64,000 nt of DNA from Ariolimax columbianus. Taxonomy: Eukaryota > Mollusca > Gastropoda > Stylommatophora > Arionidae. Below are positions 47,785 through 59,633 of this stretch, in pieces; the first letter of the stretch is position 1; each line of letters starts with the position of its first letter. The notes below the pieces were generated by a model. The model saw only the letters and a list, made by a program, of their open reading frames with translations. It was not told where the DNA came from and did no database searches. Where the stretch lies: the NCBI GenBank assembly GCA_036924085.1, contig JAVGWX010000003.1, positions 123,205,468 to 123,269,467 on the forward strand, written 5' to 3'. The translations under genes were made by a program, and so were the position numbers.

Positions 47785-48245
47785 TCTTATTCTTCGTCTT
47801 CTTCTTCATTCGCTCTGAACGACGCGCTACCAAGCCCTGAAAAGGGCCTAAAAAGCAGTAGGTTGTAATCCGGAGAACGTGATGCGTTGCGTCGCTAGTC
47901 TACAGCTTAACTGCTGTATTTGCACCTTTGGGTCGGACGCATCCGACGTCAGCTGGCATTTTTGGGTACAGGATTAGCCTTTACTCTTCGATCCTATCGC
48001 GTTATCCAGTCTGCCCTGTTACAGCTTGTTATGCAGGATCACCACATGGAAGTGGAGAAGGGATATGGATGTTGATGGTAGGGTTGTGCTATAATTCAGC
48101 TTCATGTGCGAGGCATTGTCACTATTTCCTGTTATTTCTGCCTTGCCTTCTATCGCAGAAATTCAGATAACAATTTACATATGGGGTAGACTGGAAGAGT
48201 TCGATATGCGTTGACAGCCCGGTACCAATTCTCTCAAATGAATCT
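47785..48245 (-). mobile_element. SINE with conserved core and GAA-rich tail (probable)
   Basis: On the minus strand the conserved core ('cttccagtctaccccatatg' + 'taaattg', about 48203-48168) is followed by about 250 bp of unique body. A stretch 'agctgacgtcggatgcgtcc' then 'ggtgcaaata' resembles the body of SINE family 1 ('gctgaagtcggatgcactgg', 'ggcgcaaaata'). It ends in 'gaatgaagaagaagacgaag' (47810-47780). The GAA-rich terminus resembles the tail of LINE copies A-C. Confidence 0.55.
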
Positions 48246-48744
48246 GTTACGTAACAAATGAGCATAATAATTTATAGGGCGTGACCGGCTTACACAGATG
48301 TGGTAACAAACAATCTACACATTAAAGAGGAACATACATAGATATTCTTGATCTGCATTCCTGTCTGCTCTTATGTGAATGAATACTCTCGTTTGTTCAT
48401 ATTTCTTCTTCTTCTTGCATTTGTTCCTCTCTTTTGTTTTTCCTTTCCGTACTATACAAGTACAAAGTCTTTGGGGCGTTCCAAGTTACTGCATCATCAA
48501 CCGCGATGCTCCGATACTATCTCTGCACCCTGACTGTTGAACTCTTCCTCAAAGACTCTCCTACCTCCCCCTTCCTCATTTTTGAATTGCTAATGTCTAG
48601 CGCATCTTTGCTCTTCCTTTGTTCTCGTTCAGCGTGACTGTTCTATTTGGTATGCTGTTGAACAGACCATTTGTTACTTGATACATGACAGTACCACTAG
48701 ATTTGCTGAGTTAGAGTAACTGTCATTATAAACTACCAGAGCAT

Positions 48745-48975
48745 TATAAGGCATTAGGCAAACTAAGAGACATTAAGAATTATCTTGTTAGTCAGAGGGT
48801 GGTGAATACTTGGAATGCATTGCCACAGCAGGTCATGGAGGCAGGGACAATTAATGCATTTAAGAATACAATGAATGCGCATAGCTTTTAGAGCAATGTA
48901 ATGTAAATGAAACTGGTTGTATACAGACTCTGCAGAGTCTTGTAAACCAGTATAAAGACATTAAGTTAAGTTAGA
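48745..48975 (+). mobile_element. CR1-like LINE 3' end
   Basis: Contains the last codons of the CR1 ORF2 (VVNTWNALPQQVMEAGTINA, then FKNTMNAHSF and stop at about 48890). The family 3' UTR follows ('tatacagactctgcagagtc', 'gtataaagacattaagttaa'). The 3' terminus carries a 'ttaagttaag' repeat. Confidence 0.88.
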
Positions 48976-49109
48976 AGGAATGGTAGCGCTACAGTGGATA
49001 CATCAGCAAATGAGAAAACATACAGGTTAGTAAAAAAAACAGCAGAAAGAACAAACGACCACCTTCCAAAAAACTAATACATATCCGTATCCAAGCCACA
49101 AGGAAAGTC

Positions 49110-49420
49110 GACAAAGCGAGAGAAAACTGATGACTGTCTTAATCGAGCGAAGCAAGTGATCATGTTCCGCATGAAAACGGGACATAACGGATTGATTGGC
49201 CTCTTAACACGGGATCAAATTAGCTCCGTCACACTTGTGCATATGCGGACAAGCGGCACAGACATCTCAACATATCCTGCAAGACGTATATGCTTTGGCA
49301 ATTGCGTCCTGAGCCCTTGTCCACGTAGACCAACCTCCATAAAACGCTGTTTTTTAGTTTTGAACTCTCTACCACATCACGCCTTACCCAGAGAACTGGT
49401 CGCCACGTGAAGATAAGATA
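49110..49420 (+). pseudogene. LINE RNase H-type C-terminus fragment
   Basis: QVIMFRMKTGHNGL (about 49159-49200) is followed after a frameshift by HLCICGQAAQTSQHILQD (about 49232-49290). This is the conserved FRLRTGH and C.C......EH.L module at the LINE C-terminus. It sits directly behind a CR1 3' end but belongs to a different LINE type. Confidence 0.75.
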
Positions 49421-49544
49421 CAAACATGCCGAACGAGAAGATGGTAGTCGTTATATCTCGTGTGCTAACAGTTCACTATGATTCGTGCATGCTATTCGAA
49501 GTACCTGTCTCAAACATATAACCTCTATTACTTTGATTGATAAC

Positions 49545-49810
49545 AACAATACAGTATTAAATGTACATATTTATCGCAACAATTCAGTCTTAAATATCCA
49601 TATTTATCGCAACAATTCAGCATTAAATGTCCATATTTATCGCAACAATTCAATCTTAAATATCTATATCTATCGCATCGCAATAATTCAATTATATATG
49701 TCCATATCAATCGCAACAATTCAGTATTAAATGTCCATACTTATTGCAACAATTCAGTCTTAAATGTTCATAATTATCGTAAAAATCCAGTTTTAAATGT
49801 TCATATTTTT
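49545..49810. repeat. 33-bp minisatellite, about 8 copies
   Basis: The unit is 'caacaattcagtcttaaata' + 'tccatatttatcg'. Outer copies are eroded. Confidence 0.92.
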
Positions 49811-49890
49811 CACTCATGCAGCAGCTGATCAAAGAGAATCGATGATTGTTTTACTTTATCTTAGTTATTAAACGTTTTTATCAATTCATA

Positions 49891-49978
49891 TTGTCCACAT
49901 TCCATACTGTCCACATTCCATATTGTCCACATTCCATACGGTCCACATTCCATACGGTCCACATTCCATACTGCCCAC
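49891..49978. repeat. 16-bp tandem repeat, about 5-6 copies
   Basis: The unit is 'cacattccatactgtc' with c/t and g variants. Confidence 0.93.
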
Positions 49979-50329
49979 AGTGTTAGAAGAATCACGACAG
50001 CCGTTTCTCTCGGTTCTATATTGTGTCATCATTGCCCAAATATGCATTATATAATGACATTGTTTTACCGTCTTCAATATTTGTCTGTTTGCATAACATG
50101 AAATGACTATATACTCCTCATTGACAGAACAAAAATCTATTATATTGGTTATGTTTTACAGTGATCTGGAAGGACAAGAGCTTGATTATCTACCAACAAA
50201 ATAGGTTTATTAATATTGTGGCTGAAAATGAGCAGTGAGTGAGCTTGCAGCCGCCAACAACTCATAGCTGACTTCTTGTGTTAGAGATAGATGATCAATA
50301 CTTAATTCCGACTCCATGTGGCGGCCCTG

Positions 50330-50490
50330 GAAACAGGCTGCAGTCCTGTCTTCTGTCTATGAGAAAAAGCGGTCCCAAAAATGTCGTGCTAAAATCCGAT
50401 GTGTCGGACCGGAAGGCGTAGATATCGCAGATACACTGTAAAGAAATATACAACTCCGCAACGCCTTCTTCAGGACGAACCCCAGAAGGA
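50330..50490 (-). repeat. Dispersed repeat, copy 2 (partner at 11.3 kb)
   Basis: On the minus strand 'gtcctgaagaaggcgttgcg' is followed by 'tttacagtgtatctgcgat' and 'ttccggtccgacacatcgg', in the same order as at 11270-11490. A 96-residue frame covers it (50585-50295) but has no family similarity that I recognise. Confidence 0.6.
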
Positions 50491-50760
50491 GACAAAGACA
50501 CTTGTCCATATTCATGACTATTTTCGTCATTGGCAGTCATATTTCTACTATTCTGATTATGTTGTACTGGATTCTTGAAAGCCAATAGCTAGATCGTCTT
50601 CCGTGGTATTGTTGTCTGTTATGTTTATCATACAAGCTCATCAACGGCCTAAAATTGTCAGGCTTTTAGTGTTTTACTGACTCTGTCCTTTCCATCTACC
50701 TTCATTATTGTCTTCCATTTGACCCCATCATAATATCTACAAAACCCACATTCCTCTTTT

Positions 50761-51011
50761 CTTTTTTTCTTTTTTGCGTTCGCCTTATTTCTCTAATCCC
50801 CAAGGCGGTGTGCGTTGCACTGCGTTTTTATTTTGCGCCTGTAGGCCCAGTGCATCCGACTTCAGCATGCATTTTATGTAAGGATCTGCTTCCTCCTGCA
50901 TTTTCTAAGGGTTTGCTTCCCCGGGGTAACGGCCGGTGCTGTGATGGGGATCGAACACAGCACCTTCTGGTTGTGAGCCGTGTCACTTAACCACTAGGCC
51001 ACACCGTCCCC
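50761..51011 (-). mobile_element. SINE family 1, copy 2, with target-site duplication
   Basis: The same element as 13500-13763: on minus a tRNA-like head ('gtggcctagtggttaag', B-box 'gttcgatcccc'), body and A-rich tail. The direct repeat 'acattcctctttt' at 50748-50760 and 51012-51024 is its target duplication. The copies differ at scattered positions over about 250 bp. Confidence 0.94.
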
Positions 51012-51369
51012 ACATTCCTCTTTTAATATGTGTACGTTGTTCCCATGCAGAGGGTCCGCTATATAGGTCACTTGGATGAAACACATAGAGAGCTAAAATT
51101 GAGCTAGCGGTAAACTGAAAAAATAGAGGAATACACGTGGAGCTAATAAACTCATCAAGTTCAATTGTATACTCAACGAAGAAGAGTCACTTACCAGGTC
51201 ATGTATTCTTCGTTTCATTGAATTTTATCTTCCAAAAACAACGAAATTTGGGGAGAAGAAACTTCATTCCAAAGTTCCAAACAAACAACTGAAAAGGCTT
51301 ATTCGGGTTACGTGTGATTCCCTCCGCTTTGTCTACGGGAATGTGGGTCATTTTTAAAAATAAAACGCC

Positions 51370-52080
51370 CAGTACCGCGTGTGTCCACCACGTGCGTTGA
51401 TCAAGGCTTGACATCTGCGCCTCATGGATCGAATCCAGCGTCTCGGTAAATCATGTAGAATGGTCTGCCACTCATGCACGCCGTCTAAGAAAACGTGGTC
51501 TGTCCAAGATTGGTGATGATTCTTTTGAGATCAAAATTCCTCCACCACCATGAGCGAGCTCTTGAATGCAGTTGTTGGTGCAGCGCATTCCATGTCGACA
51601 ATGCATTTCCTAACGCCCATCAGCTCTTGAAACGTCGATCCTGCACTCGGCAGTAAACAGTACTCAGTCCCACAGTGCGTTGCCAAATGGCTGATGTTGT
51701 CTGGTCCAGATCAATCGTGTGGCATGATACCGTTGCTGCAGAGTTGAACGAACAGCCGGGCGTCTTGCACGTTTGGAATTGCTCGCGCAAACGGTTCCTA
51801 CCAGTAGATGAACATATTCTTTCAGTCCGAGGCTGGTGTCAGCAGTGACAGTTGTAGACTGAAATCTGTTTCGCAGATGTGCGAGAGTGATGTAACGATC
51901 TTGTCGTTACTCGAGAACGTCCACTGCAAAGCTGGCCAACAACTGTCCATTCATCTGGTACCGATGTATCAGCGATGTAACCATAGCCTAACAGTCAGCA
52001 TTGACACATAAAACTGTCTCGCTGTTACAGACACATACATTCCTCCTTCCAAAATGCCAACAGCTCGTAATATCCCATTT
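51370..52080 (-). pseudogene. Tc1-like DDE transposase, internally deleted
   Basis: Minus-strand order: helix-turn-helix region VGILEGGMYVSVTARQF (about 52065-52010) and HRYQMNGQL; RQDRYITLAHLRNRFQ (about 51905-51855); ARRPAVRSTLQQRYHATRL (about 51765-51710); the first catalytic block LFTAECRIDVSRADGR, where FSDESRF is expected, so Asp is replaced by Ala (about 51660-51610); NNCIQELAHGGGG (about 51565-51530); and the C-terminus SMRRRCQALINARGGHTRYW (about 51430-51371). The middle of the domain, with the second Asp and the SPDLNPIE box, is missing, a loss of roughly 100 codons. Frames shift repeatedly. Terminal inverted repeats were not found by eye. These signatures are typical of the IS630-Tc1-mariner superfamily. 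Confidence 0.87.
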
Positions 52081-52199
52081 AACCTTAAGCACGCCCTTGT
52101 CCAATCCCTTCTAACCAGCTCGGCCTGCAAAAACGGTGTGCGGAAAAAAAAATTTTTTTGTTGAACGGAGTCACTCCTGACAGCCATTTTTTACTGCTG

Positions 52200-53640
52200 A
52201 CTACGCCCTCCATATATACACGATATTTTGCCGGTTAAAGTATCGTGTGTTCGATTACAAATGGCTTTTGAACAGTTTTAATTTTGTATACGCCGTTTGG
52301 AGCAAGCCGACTTTTTGCGAAAGGGGAAGTAGGTTGTTGAGAAAGATTTTTATCGCGTAGATCTGTTTATTTTGTTTGTTTAAATGAAAGAACTACGTTT
52401 GAATTGGAAACTAACAGTTGTGGCGATATTGTAAACACAGTATCGATACGTTGTTGTGGTTTCCATGGTTTTCTATCGAAGCGACTAGGCCTAGTGGTCG
52501 AGTCCAAATTTTTCCCGAGATTTTCATAAATTTTCAACTTCATCTTTTTAAATCTCAAAAACTAACAAACATACAACAAAAACAATAACACCCACATGTT
52601 TGTTATGCTATTGTGTATCTACACACCAGAAAATCATATTTATTGACAAACAAACATAAAAGTTACAAATTTTGAAAGACGATTTCCTCAGCGACTAATT
52701 AAGAAAATTAATTAGGTCAAATTTTTTTCAAAAATAATGTGGAGTGCGTAAGGTTAATGATGCGCGTGGAATTCTTCCAGTAGTTTGCTTCTGAACGAAA
52801 TCAGAGACAAAAATAATCACAGATCGCCAGTGAACACTTCTCATGTCAATTTTGTGATTAACACGTGAATTGTGAGAAACTATCCGGACAGTCGTTAATT
52901 TCATGAAATCAGATTTTGAAGGTCAGTGAAAGGTCACTTCACACTCGGACTGTACTAAGACAATTATGTGGCTTCCAGTAACGACCAAGAATACATCGGT
53001 TTGAAATTACATGACAACTTTCAAACATAAAAACACACTAAGACTGGTAAGTTACTTTTTTTCTTTGAGTATATATGGCAAGCACTTCCTGCCAGGGAGC
53101 TAAAAAAGACAGTAATAGCCATGTTTGTAAGAAAGTATCGATACTTGCACAACCACAAACATTGGGTTGGTAATCCAATGTGACACGTTTGTAACCAACG
53201 CGGTCACGCTCTGAACTGATAGTCTTCAATTGCATACACGTGTATCATCTCTACAGTAATGGGTTTCACGTTTATATTTGCTATTCTCTTGTAAATCGTG
53301 AATCTGGTAATAAACAACGCTACAACAACATTTGTAGTTACATCCATCATGACTTAACCACCGACATCGCGTTCAGAACCTAGGCTGCCACGCTTCGTAA
53401 CCAGCCGTAACAGTCACGTTTATATGCAGTAACTCCTTTGTAATAGTATCAGTCACGTGAGTATTTACTCCCATCATCACGCATCGAAGCGTCATCCATC
53501 CCCTACATAAGCATATATTCGCTAAGTCATCAACACCTCACGTGATCTTTGTTTTCAAATTGAACAGGTAGTATCTTCTCCAGCTTTCAATAAATTTTCC
53601 AGGCAAGCATATATTAATGAAGCGTTATTGAAATGAATAT
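52200..53640. other. No gene recognised
   Basis: AT-rich unique sequence; no open frame above 65 residues and no repeat array. Confidence 0.45.
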
Positions 53641-53644
53641 AGAG

Positions 53645-53870
53645 AAGCGCGTGGCCGAATGATTTCGATACCTGCTTGCCGACAAGGACGTCAGCTGTTC
53701 GAATCCCCTGTTCGGCATATGCTGCTTGTCTGTTGGGGGTGAAATAAACATAACCAGCACACGACGTGGCGACAGCAGTCTTAAAACCCATCGAGTACCC
53801 CAGAACACGACGTAGCGACTGCAGTGCCAAGCGGCCTGTAGTCCTCAGCCTTAAAACCCCTCGACTACCC
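53645..53870 (+). mobile_element. tRNA-derived SINE
   Basis: The head on plus has A-box 'gcgtggccgaatgatttcg' and B-box 'gttcgaatccc' (53647-53708). The body contains a partial internal duplication ('cgacgtggcgacagcagtct' near 53761 and 'cgacgtagcgactgcag' near 53807, each followed by a 'cttaaaaccc' stretch). No clear target duplication. Confidence 0.65.
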
Positions 53871-54370
53871 TAGCAATGAGAACAAGCCGTAAGACAGTTT
53901 TCTTTAATTATAATCAAGTTCACAAAGAAAAGGGAAATATAACGAATATTTAAAAAACGACTACCTTTATAATGTATAGCCTGTACTTTGTCTCGCGAAG
54001 ACTTGCGGAGTCGACATGAACATAAATTAATTGCGACATTTCACTTCGAGTATCAAAATGTCCAGATTGTTAATGATATGTGTAGTTTAGGCACACGTTA
54101 AACAGAAAACAGTAAACCACTTTACTAGAGAGTGAAAGGGTCACAGTAGAATCTTTGAGTGCTCGAAGCTGCATTTTGTAATATCTGTTCTAATAGCTGG
54201 AGAGAAAGGGTTATTTCTCTTTTCTCTCTCTCTCCTTCTCGCTTTGTATTTATTAATATTTATACAAGTCAACACAAATTTCTTTATTCCCAAGATATTG
54301 AAGCTCAGCCAAGTACGAATATGTTCAAGTGCAGATATTGAACTGCTCACTACCAGTAATACAGCGTCAT

Positions 54371-54598
54371 TTATGAGAGTATACTATTGTTTTTCTTGAC
54401 TAATAGTAATAGCGTCTTAGCCAGTCTGTCTGCTTTGTCATTGCCATGTGTATTTAAGTGACCAATGATCCATTTCATAATTATTCTGACTTCATGGGAT
54501 GTAAGAAGTTGTATGGCATCTAGGGATTTTTGGGTAATTTCAGGCTTACAATAACTACCATCTTCCGGAGCGTCAAGTACAGATAATGAGTCTTTAAT
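54371..54598 (-). pseudogene. LINE RNase H domain, C-terminal half (split by copy C)
   Basis: The minus strand reads DSLSVLDAPEDG (about 54595-54560), then HEVRIIMKWIIGHLNTHGN and DKADRLAKTLL (to about 54400). This is the second half of a LINE RNase H. The normal W.P.H motif is WIIGHL and the DKADRLAK aspartate is kept. The first half lies at 58023-58220, on the other side of the 3.4-kb insertion of copy C. Confidence 0.88.
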
Positions 54599-57500
54599 CA
54601 GAAATTGTAGGTGTCGATATAATGACACAAGAAACGAAGATCCGCATTTTCAACCTGTATGGCCCACCCAACAAAGACCTGTCGCTCACGAGTATGGAAA
54701 TAAAGGACTCCAGCTGCCTAGTAGTTGGAGACCTCAACAGCCACTCAGAGAGATGGGGATATTCGGACACAGACAACAGAGGTGATGAAGTGGAAGACTG
54801 GGAGATAGACACAAATCTCTATCTTATCTATAGGCCGGAGGACAGCCCTAGCTTCTATTCTAGAACATGGCATACCACCACTACTCCAGACTTGGCCTTT
54901 TCCTCGGTAGATATTCACCACAAAATAGACCACCAGGTGCTCAACCAATTGGCCGGTAGCGACCCCAGGCCAATTAGGCTTGAAATTGATATGGAAGTAG
55001 GCCCACAGGAAATAAAACCGCTCCCACGTTGGAACTATAAACGAGCCGGCTGGGACAGATTTGCAATTCTGACAGATGGGCTGTGGGAAACCATCAACAC
55101 ACGGAATAACAATGTGAAACCTATGGTGGAAAGCCTAAGCAAAGCAATAATGCAAGCAGCCAGCGAAACCATCCCAAGAAGGGCAAGGAAAAACTACAAG
55201 CCATATTGAAATGATGACATGCAGAAAGCCGAAGACGAAGTCTCAAATGCTAGGAACATGGCAGATAGAGAACAATCTATGGAGGCAAATATCGCCCTCA
55301 AGGCTATCACTGCGAAATACAAAAGAACACTAAACCAAATAACAAGAGACAGCTGGAAAAATAAAACAGAAAGCCTCAATTTAGATAATGAAGGGAACAA
55401 ACTGTGGAAGTTAGTCAGAGCCATGAATGACGAAACACCATCAAAGAAACAAATTATCATCAAGCATGGCGAAAACATGCTTACTGGAAAAAAAGCAGCA
55501 ACGCCTTTATAGAGCTTTATGCCAGAGCAAACCACATTGATGTCCCTACAAATAGGCATACAGACATTACTTAAGAACAAAAGAGCCACGACAACATCAA
55601 TATGGCACCAGAGGAGCACATGATGGCAAAACTAACAATGAATGAAATGGAAGAGGCCATGAGAACTTTAAAGAAAAAGAAATCGCCCGGAAAAGATGGA
55701 GTAACAAACAAAATGCTGATGGGGTTGGGCCAAACAGCAAAGAGGAAGTTACTATCAGTTATGAACCAAAGCTGGAAAAGGGGAATTGTACCGCAGGCAT
55801 GGAAAGACGCTGTACTTATACCAGTACCAAGGAAAGAAAAAGATAGAACAGATCCAAATGGATACAGGTCTATCAGTCCACTGAGCTGTGTAGGAAAACT
55901 GATGGAGCGTATGATAAACACCAGGCTGATGTGGCATCTAGAAGAAAAACACATACTAATTCCACATCAAGCAGGCATTGGACAGGACAGATCCACTGAG
56001 GATCAGATCACTCTAATAGCCCAGGAAATAGAGGGTGCTTACCAGGAGAAAATACACACAGTAGCGGTTTGGGTGGATTTAGAGAAGGCCTTTGACAAGG
56101 TATGGAAAGAAGGACTTAAAGTCAAGCTACGAAGAAGTGAAGTTTGTGGGAAAATGTTCAGATGGATCAGTCACTACCTCGAAAACAGAACAGCCAGAGT
56201 TCAAGTACAAAGGCAGATGAGCAAAAAGGTGACACTTGAGCAGGGAGTACCCCAAGGGGGAGTACTGACACCCACACTTTTCGTGGTTTATATAAACAAC
56301 ATCACAGAGAATATACCAAGAAGAATCCACAGCTCCATGTTTGCAGACTATCTGGCTATGTGGACCTCTGAAAAAAATCTCACCATAGCAAGCAATCGGA
56401 TGTAGCAGCCCCTAACATCGTTGGAGGAGTGGGCGAACTCATGGCCGGTCAAAATAAATGAGGAAAAAACAACATGTACGATATTCTCGCTGTCAAACAA
56501 ACCCCGGAGCACCAAAATAAGTCTTAACGGCAAATATCTGCGGTCAAACGACAACCCACACTACCTGGGAGTCACATTTGATCGGCGCATGACATGGAAA
56601 AGTCAGATCGAGAGAAACCGAATGAGAGCCAGACAAAGAATGACAATCATTAGGAAACTTGCTGGCACAAGCTCGGGAGCAGACGAAAGAATACTAAAGA
56701 AATTGTATACTGGAAGAGTGAGACCAGTTCTCGAGTATGGCATTGCGGCATGGACAACAGCAGCAAAGGCGATCTTTGATAAAATTAGCAAACTTCAAAA
56801 CCAAGCCACGAGAGTTATAACAGGAGGCATGAAGTCAACGCCAATTGTAGAACTTGAAAAGATTACAAATCTGCAATCCATGACCGACAGAAGAGACTTA
56901 AGAGCTCAGCAGCAAGCAGAGACACTCAGTAGACTGACAGACCATCCAATGCACCAGAGACTAAATATATTTGGAAATGGGAAACTAAAGCGGAGAAACT
57001 TTGCAGAAATAGCAAAAGCAAAGATGAGCGAAGACCATATGAACACAACAACACCAAAACCCATCCCTACTGTACACAAACCTACCTGGAAGCAGCATAT
57101 CATTCCGGAGGTGGTAGAAAATATACCAGATATTGGAAACAAGAACAGACTGACTGAAAAAGAAAAAAGAGACATAACACTGAGGTACATAACGAAAAAC
57201 TAGCCAAGCATGGACTGGACCCATGCATACACCGACGGTTCTGTAACAAACACAACACAGAACGGATGGGCAGGGGTATTCCTGAGCCTACCAAATGGTA
57301 GAAAAATAACACTGTCAATGGCAACTGGAAAATACTTAAGTAATTTCAGAGCGGAGGCATAGGCACTGAGGGCTGCAGTAGAAGCAGTGCTGACAGGCAA
57401 AAAAAATGAAAGCCAGATAGTCCTGTTTACAGATGCCCTGGCCGTAGTCACAGCACTAAAACGCCAGAAAAATACTGAACTTAATGATTTAAGAGCAGTA

Positions 57501-58022
57501 CTCTGTCAACTATGCCAGCAGTCTGCACCAAAAAGAGTAGTGGTACAGTGGGTTCCATCCCACTGTAACATCCAAGGCAACGAGGAGGCATACAGACTGG
57601 CAAAAGAAGGTGCAAGTCTACCACAACCAGATTCTACTGTGACCTACAAAGAGTCCAAAAGGCTTATTAGAGCCAGATACATGGCCAAATGGGAAACAGA
57701 ACATACTGGCTACACAAAAAACGATGCCTATTACCAGTTGAACAGAAGAGAGCAGGTCGTGGTCTTCAGACTGCGCACAGGTCACAACAGACTGAGGTAC
57801 CACCATTTCAATAAACTGAAGATAAGTGGCACTGACGAATGCACTTGTGGTACCCGGAAAATGACCGCTGAACATCTGCTGCAAAACTGCCCGAGGACCA
57901 GAGAAAGCACATGAGGCCATCACCAGTGGCAACACTAGACAAGCTCTATGTCAGTGTGGACAGCCTCAGGATGACCGCTGCTTTTTTTTCGTTTGACAGC
58001 GTACCAAGAAGAAGAAGAAGAA
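54599..58022 (+). pseudogene. LINE copy C: EN-RT-RNase H, GAA tail, nested
   Basis: A 5'-truncated member of the A/B family, 3.4 kb. The endonuclease (54622-55206) has VVGDLNSHSERWG and FYSRTWHTTTTPDLAF. The RT (55602-56405) has KKKKSPGKDGVTNKML, WVDLEKAFDKVWKEG and GVPQGGVLTPTLFVVYIN; the catalytic box is FADY instead of FADD (about 56341-56352). The thumb is 56421-57203 and RNase H 57205-57620, with TDALAV kept and DRLA mutated to YRLA. The end is a CTCG..EH.L..CP motif. Stops at 55207 (TGG to TGA), 56403 (CAG to TAG), 57201 and 57360 are single-base changes relative to copies A or B. The tail is (GAA)5. An 11-bp target duplication 'gagtctttaat' lies at 54588-54598 and 58023-58033. Confidence 0.96.
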
Positions 58023-58552
58023 GAGTCTTTAATGATTACGATACTTTCGTTTTTTGATGTGAAATCATCTAATATAGTTTTCAAGTGGTACAGAGCTACT
58101 TCCAGTGCTGCTATTTCTTCCACATAGTTTGAACATATCTCTCCACAGTCATCAAACAACTCATCAGATGTTCTGTCTGGATGGTCTACGTAGACTCCGT
58201 ATGCCGCTTTAATTGTTGCCGCAGAAGCAGACCAATCAGTTTCGACGTATTTTCATTCTTTTTGCTACGCGTCAATCGTTCTCTGTGATGCTTTCATCAT
58301 ATCTACTGGATCATAGCGTCTTGTGTTATATATTAGTTTTGTATCCATTTCTGGCATTTTTAGACACGTATGTGGTAGTAAACTTGTTATTATATGTGTT
58401 CCTTGTCCTTTGTCTGGGAGGTGATATCTGTCTTTAATATTACTGACATAGGGAAGAACTCTGTTGTACAATTCTCTACTTTTGTTGCCATTTGTCTCAT
58501 GAAAATGAGAGATTAAAGCACAATTTTCGGAATTCTTGCTTAACATATACAA
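58023..58552 (-). pseudogene. LINE RNase H N-half and upstream part (split by copy C)
   Basis: The minus strand has AAYGVYVDHPDRTSDELFDD (about 58210-58150) and ICSNYVEEIAALEVALYHLK (about 58135-58075), then SIVIIKDS at 58045-58023. The last residues lie in the duplicated target of copy C and continue as LSVLDA at 54590. Upstream, 58552-58265 is an open frame of the thumb-to-RNase H linker without a sharp motif. Confidence 0.85.
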
Positions 58553-58572
58553 CTTACAGTCACTTCAACACT

Positions 58573-58698
58573 TGAACATAATCCAACCAGAACATACTCC
58601 AGAGCGCCGGTTGTGCACATAATCCAACCAGAACATACTCCAGAGTGCCGGCTGTGCACATAATCCAACCAGAACATACTCCAGAGTTCCGGCTGTGT
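58573..58698. repeat. 41-bp tandem repeat, 3 copies
   Basis: The unit is 'cataatccaaccagaacata' + 'ctccagagtgccggctgtgca'. Not related to the 41-bp array at 112-691. Confidence 0.93.
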
Positions 58699-59019
58699 AC
58701 ACATCCCCATGAAACTACTGAAACCATCTTTTTTAATATGAGACGATTGACGGTGTTAGGAAACTGAGTCTTCTTTCGAGGTCAGACACACGGACACTGT
58801 ACAGAAATAAATAACAGCTCACAAACACTTGTATATATCACTATTTGGCATTGGGTCAATGGGCAGGAGGCCACAGGCTGCTGGATCAATAAACGACCAA
58901 CCAACAGTGGAAGTATACATGATTACTTTGAACAGCTGACTGTTAAGTGCTAATCCACTTATTTCAGATGTCGGTGCTTTCGAAAAACAATAAATAACAA
59001 TGTATATCCATAAAGCATG

Positions 59020-59300
59020 AACTCCGCAAAGTCGTTAAGTGTGTGCATACAAGTAGTCTCATCAACACGATAATAGCAGATTGGTTTAATACCTTGATTG
59101 GAGTGACAACAGAATGTCTGATGTTGCCGACACTGTTCAATTTATTCGTGAAAAAAATATTATGGCCTTGGACGGCCATAATGGAACTATAATTACAGGG
59201 AAACACGATATGATTACAGACCTGGGCTTCGCTGGTGACATATATGATGGGAATTGTAGAGAGCTACAAGCATTCACAACCAGGTTTGACATCACCTCTT
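59020..59300 (+). pseudogene. LINE RT palm fragment
   Basis: Plus-strand reading: ADWFNTLIGVTTECLMLPTL then FNLFV (about 59080-59145), the GVRQGCLLSPTLFN block. After a one-base shift come IMALDGHNGTIITG and LGFAGDIYDGNCRELQAFT (59156-59280), where FADDID became FAGDIY. Only about 90 codons remain. Confidence 0.75.
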
Positions 59301-59572
59301 AAAAATACGGTTTGGAGATCAGCATAACTTTAACCCAGTTAATGACAAATAATAAAGGATCAAAGAAAGCAACACTGTAAACAGATAAACAATGGAAACA
59401 GTAAAACAGTTGAAGTATATATAATCTATATCTGCGGACGATGGCACCAAAACATAAATAATAGCAAGAGGGGCACACGACTTCAATTTTGACATATGGC
59501 CAAGAAGAGAGCAGATCGATCAATAAAAATTCAGATCAAAGAAATACAGACTTTGCTTCTTTCTGTATGCAG

Positions 59573-59630
<58 letters not shown>
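59573..59630. repeat. (TA)n microsatellite
   Basis: Nearly 58 bp of perfect TA dinucleotides, potentially cruciform-forming. Confidence 0.98.

Positions 59631-59633
<3 letters not shown>

Noticed and set aside
47910..48180. Plus-strand ORF 47928-48170
   Set aside because: It lies within a probable SINE on the opposite strand.
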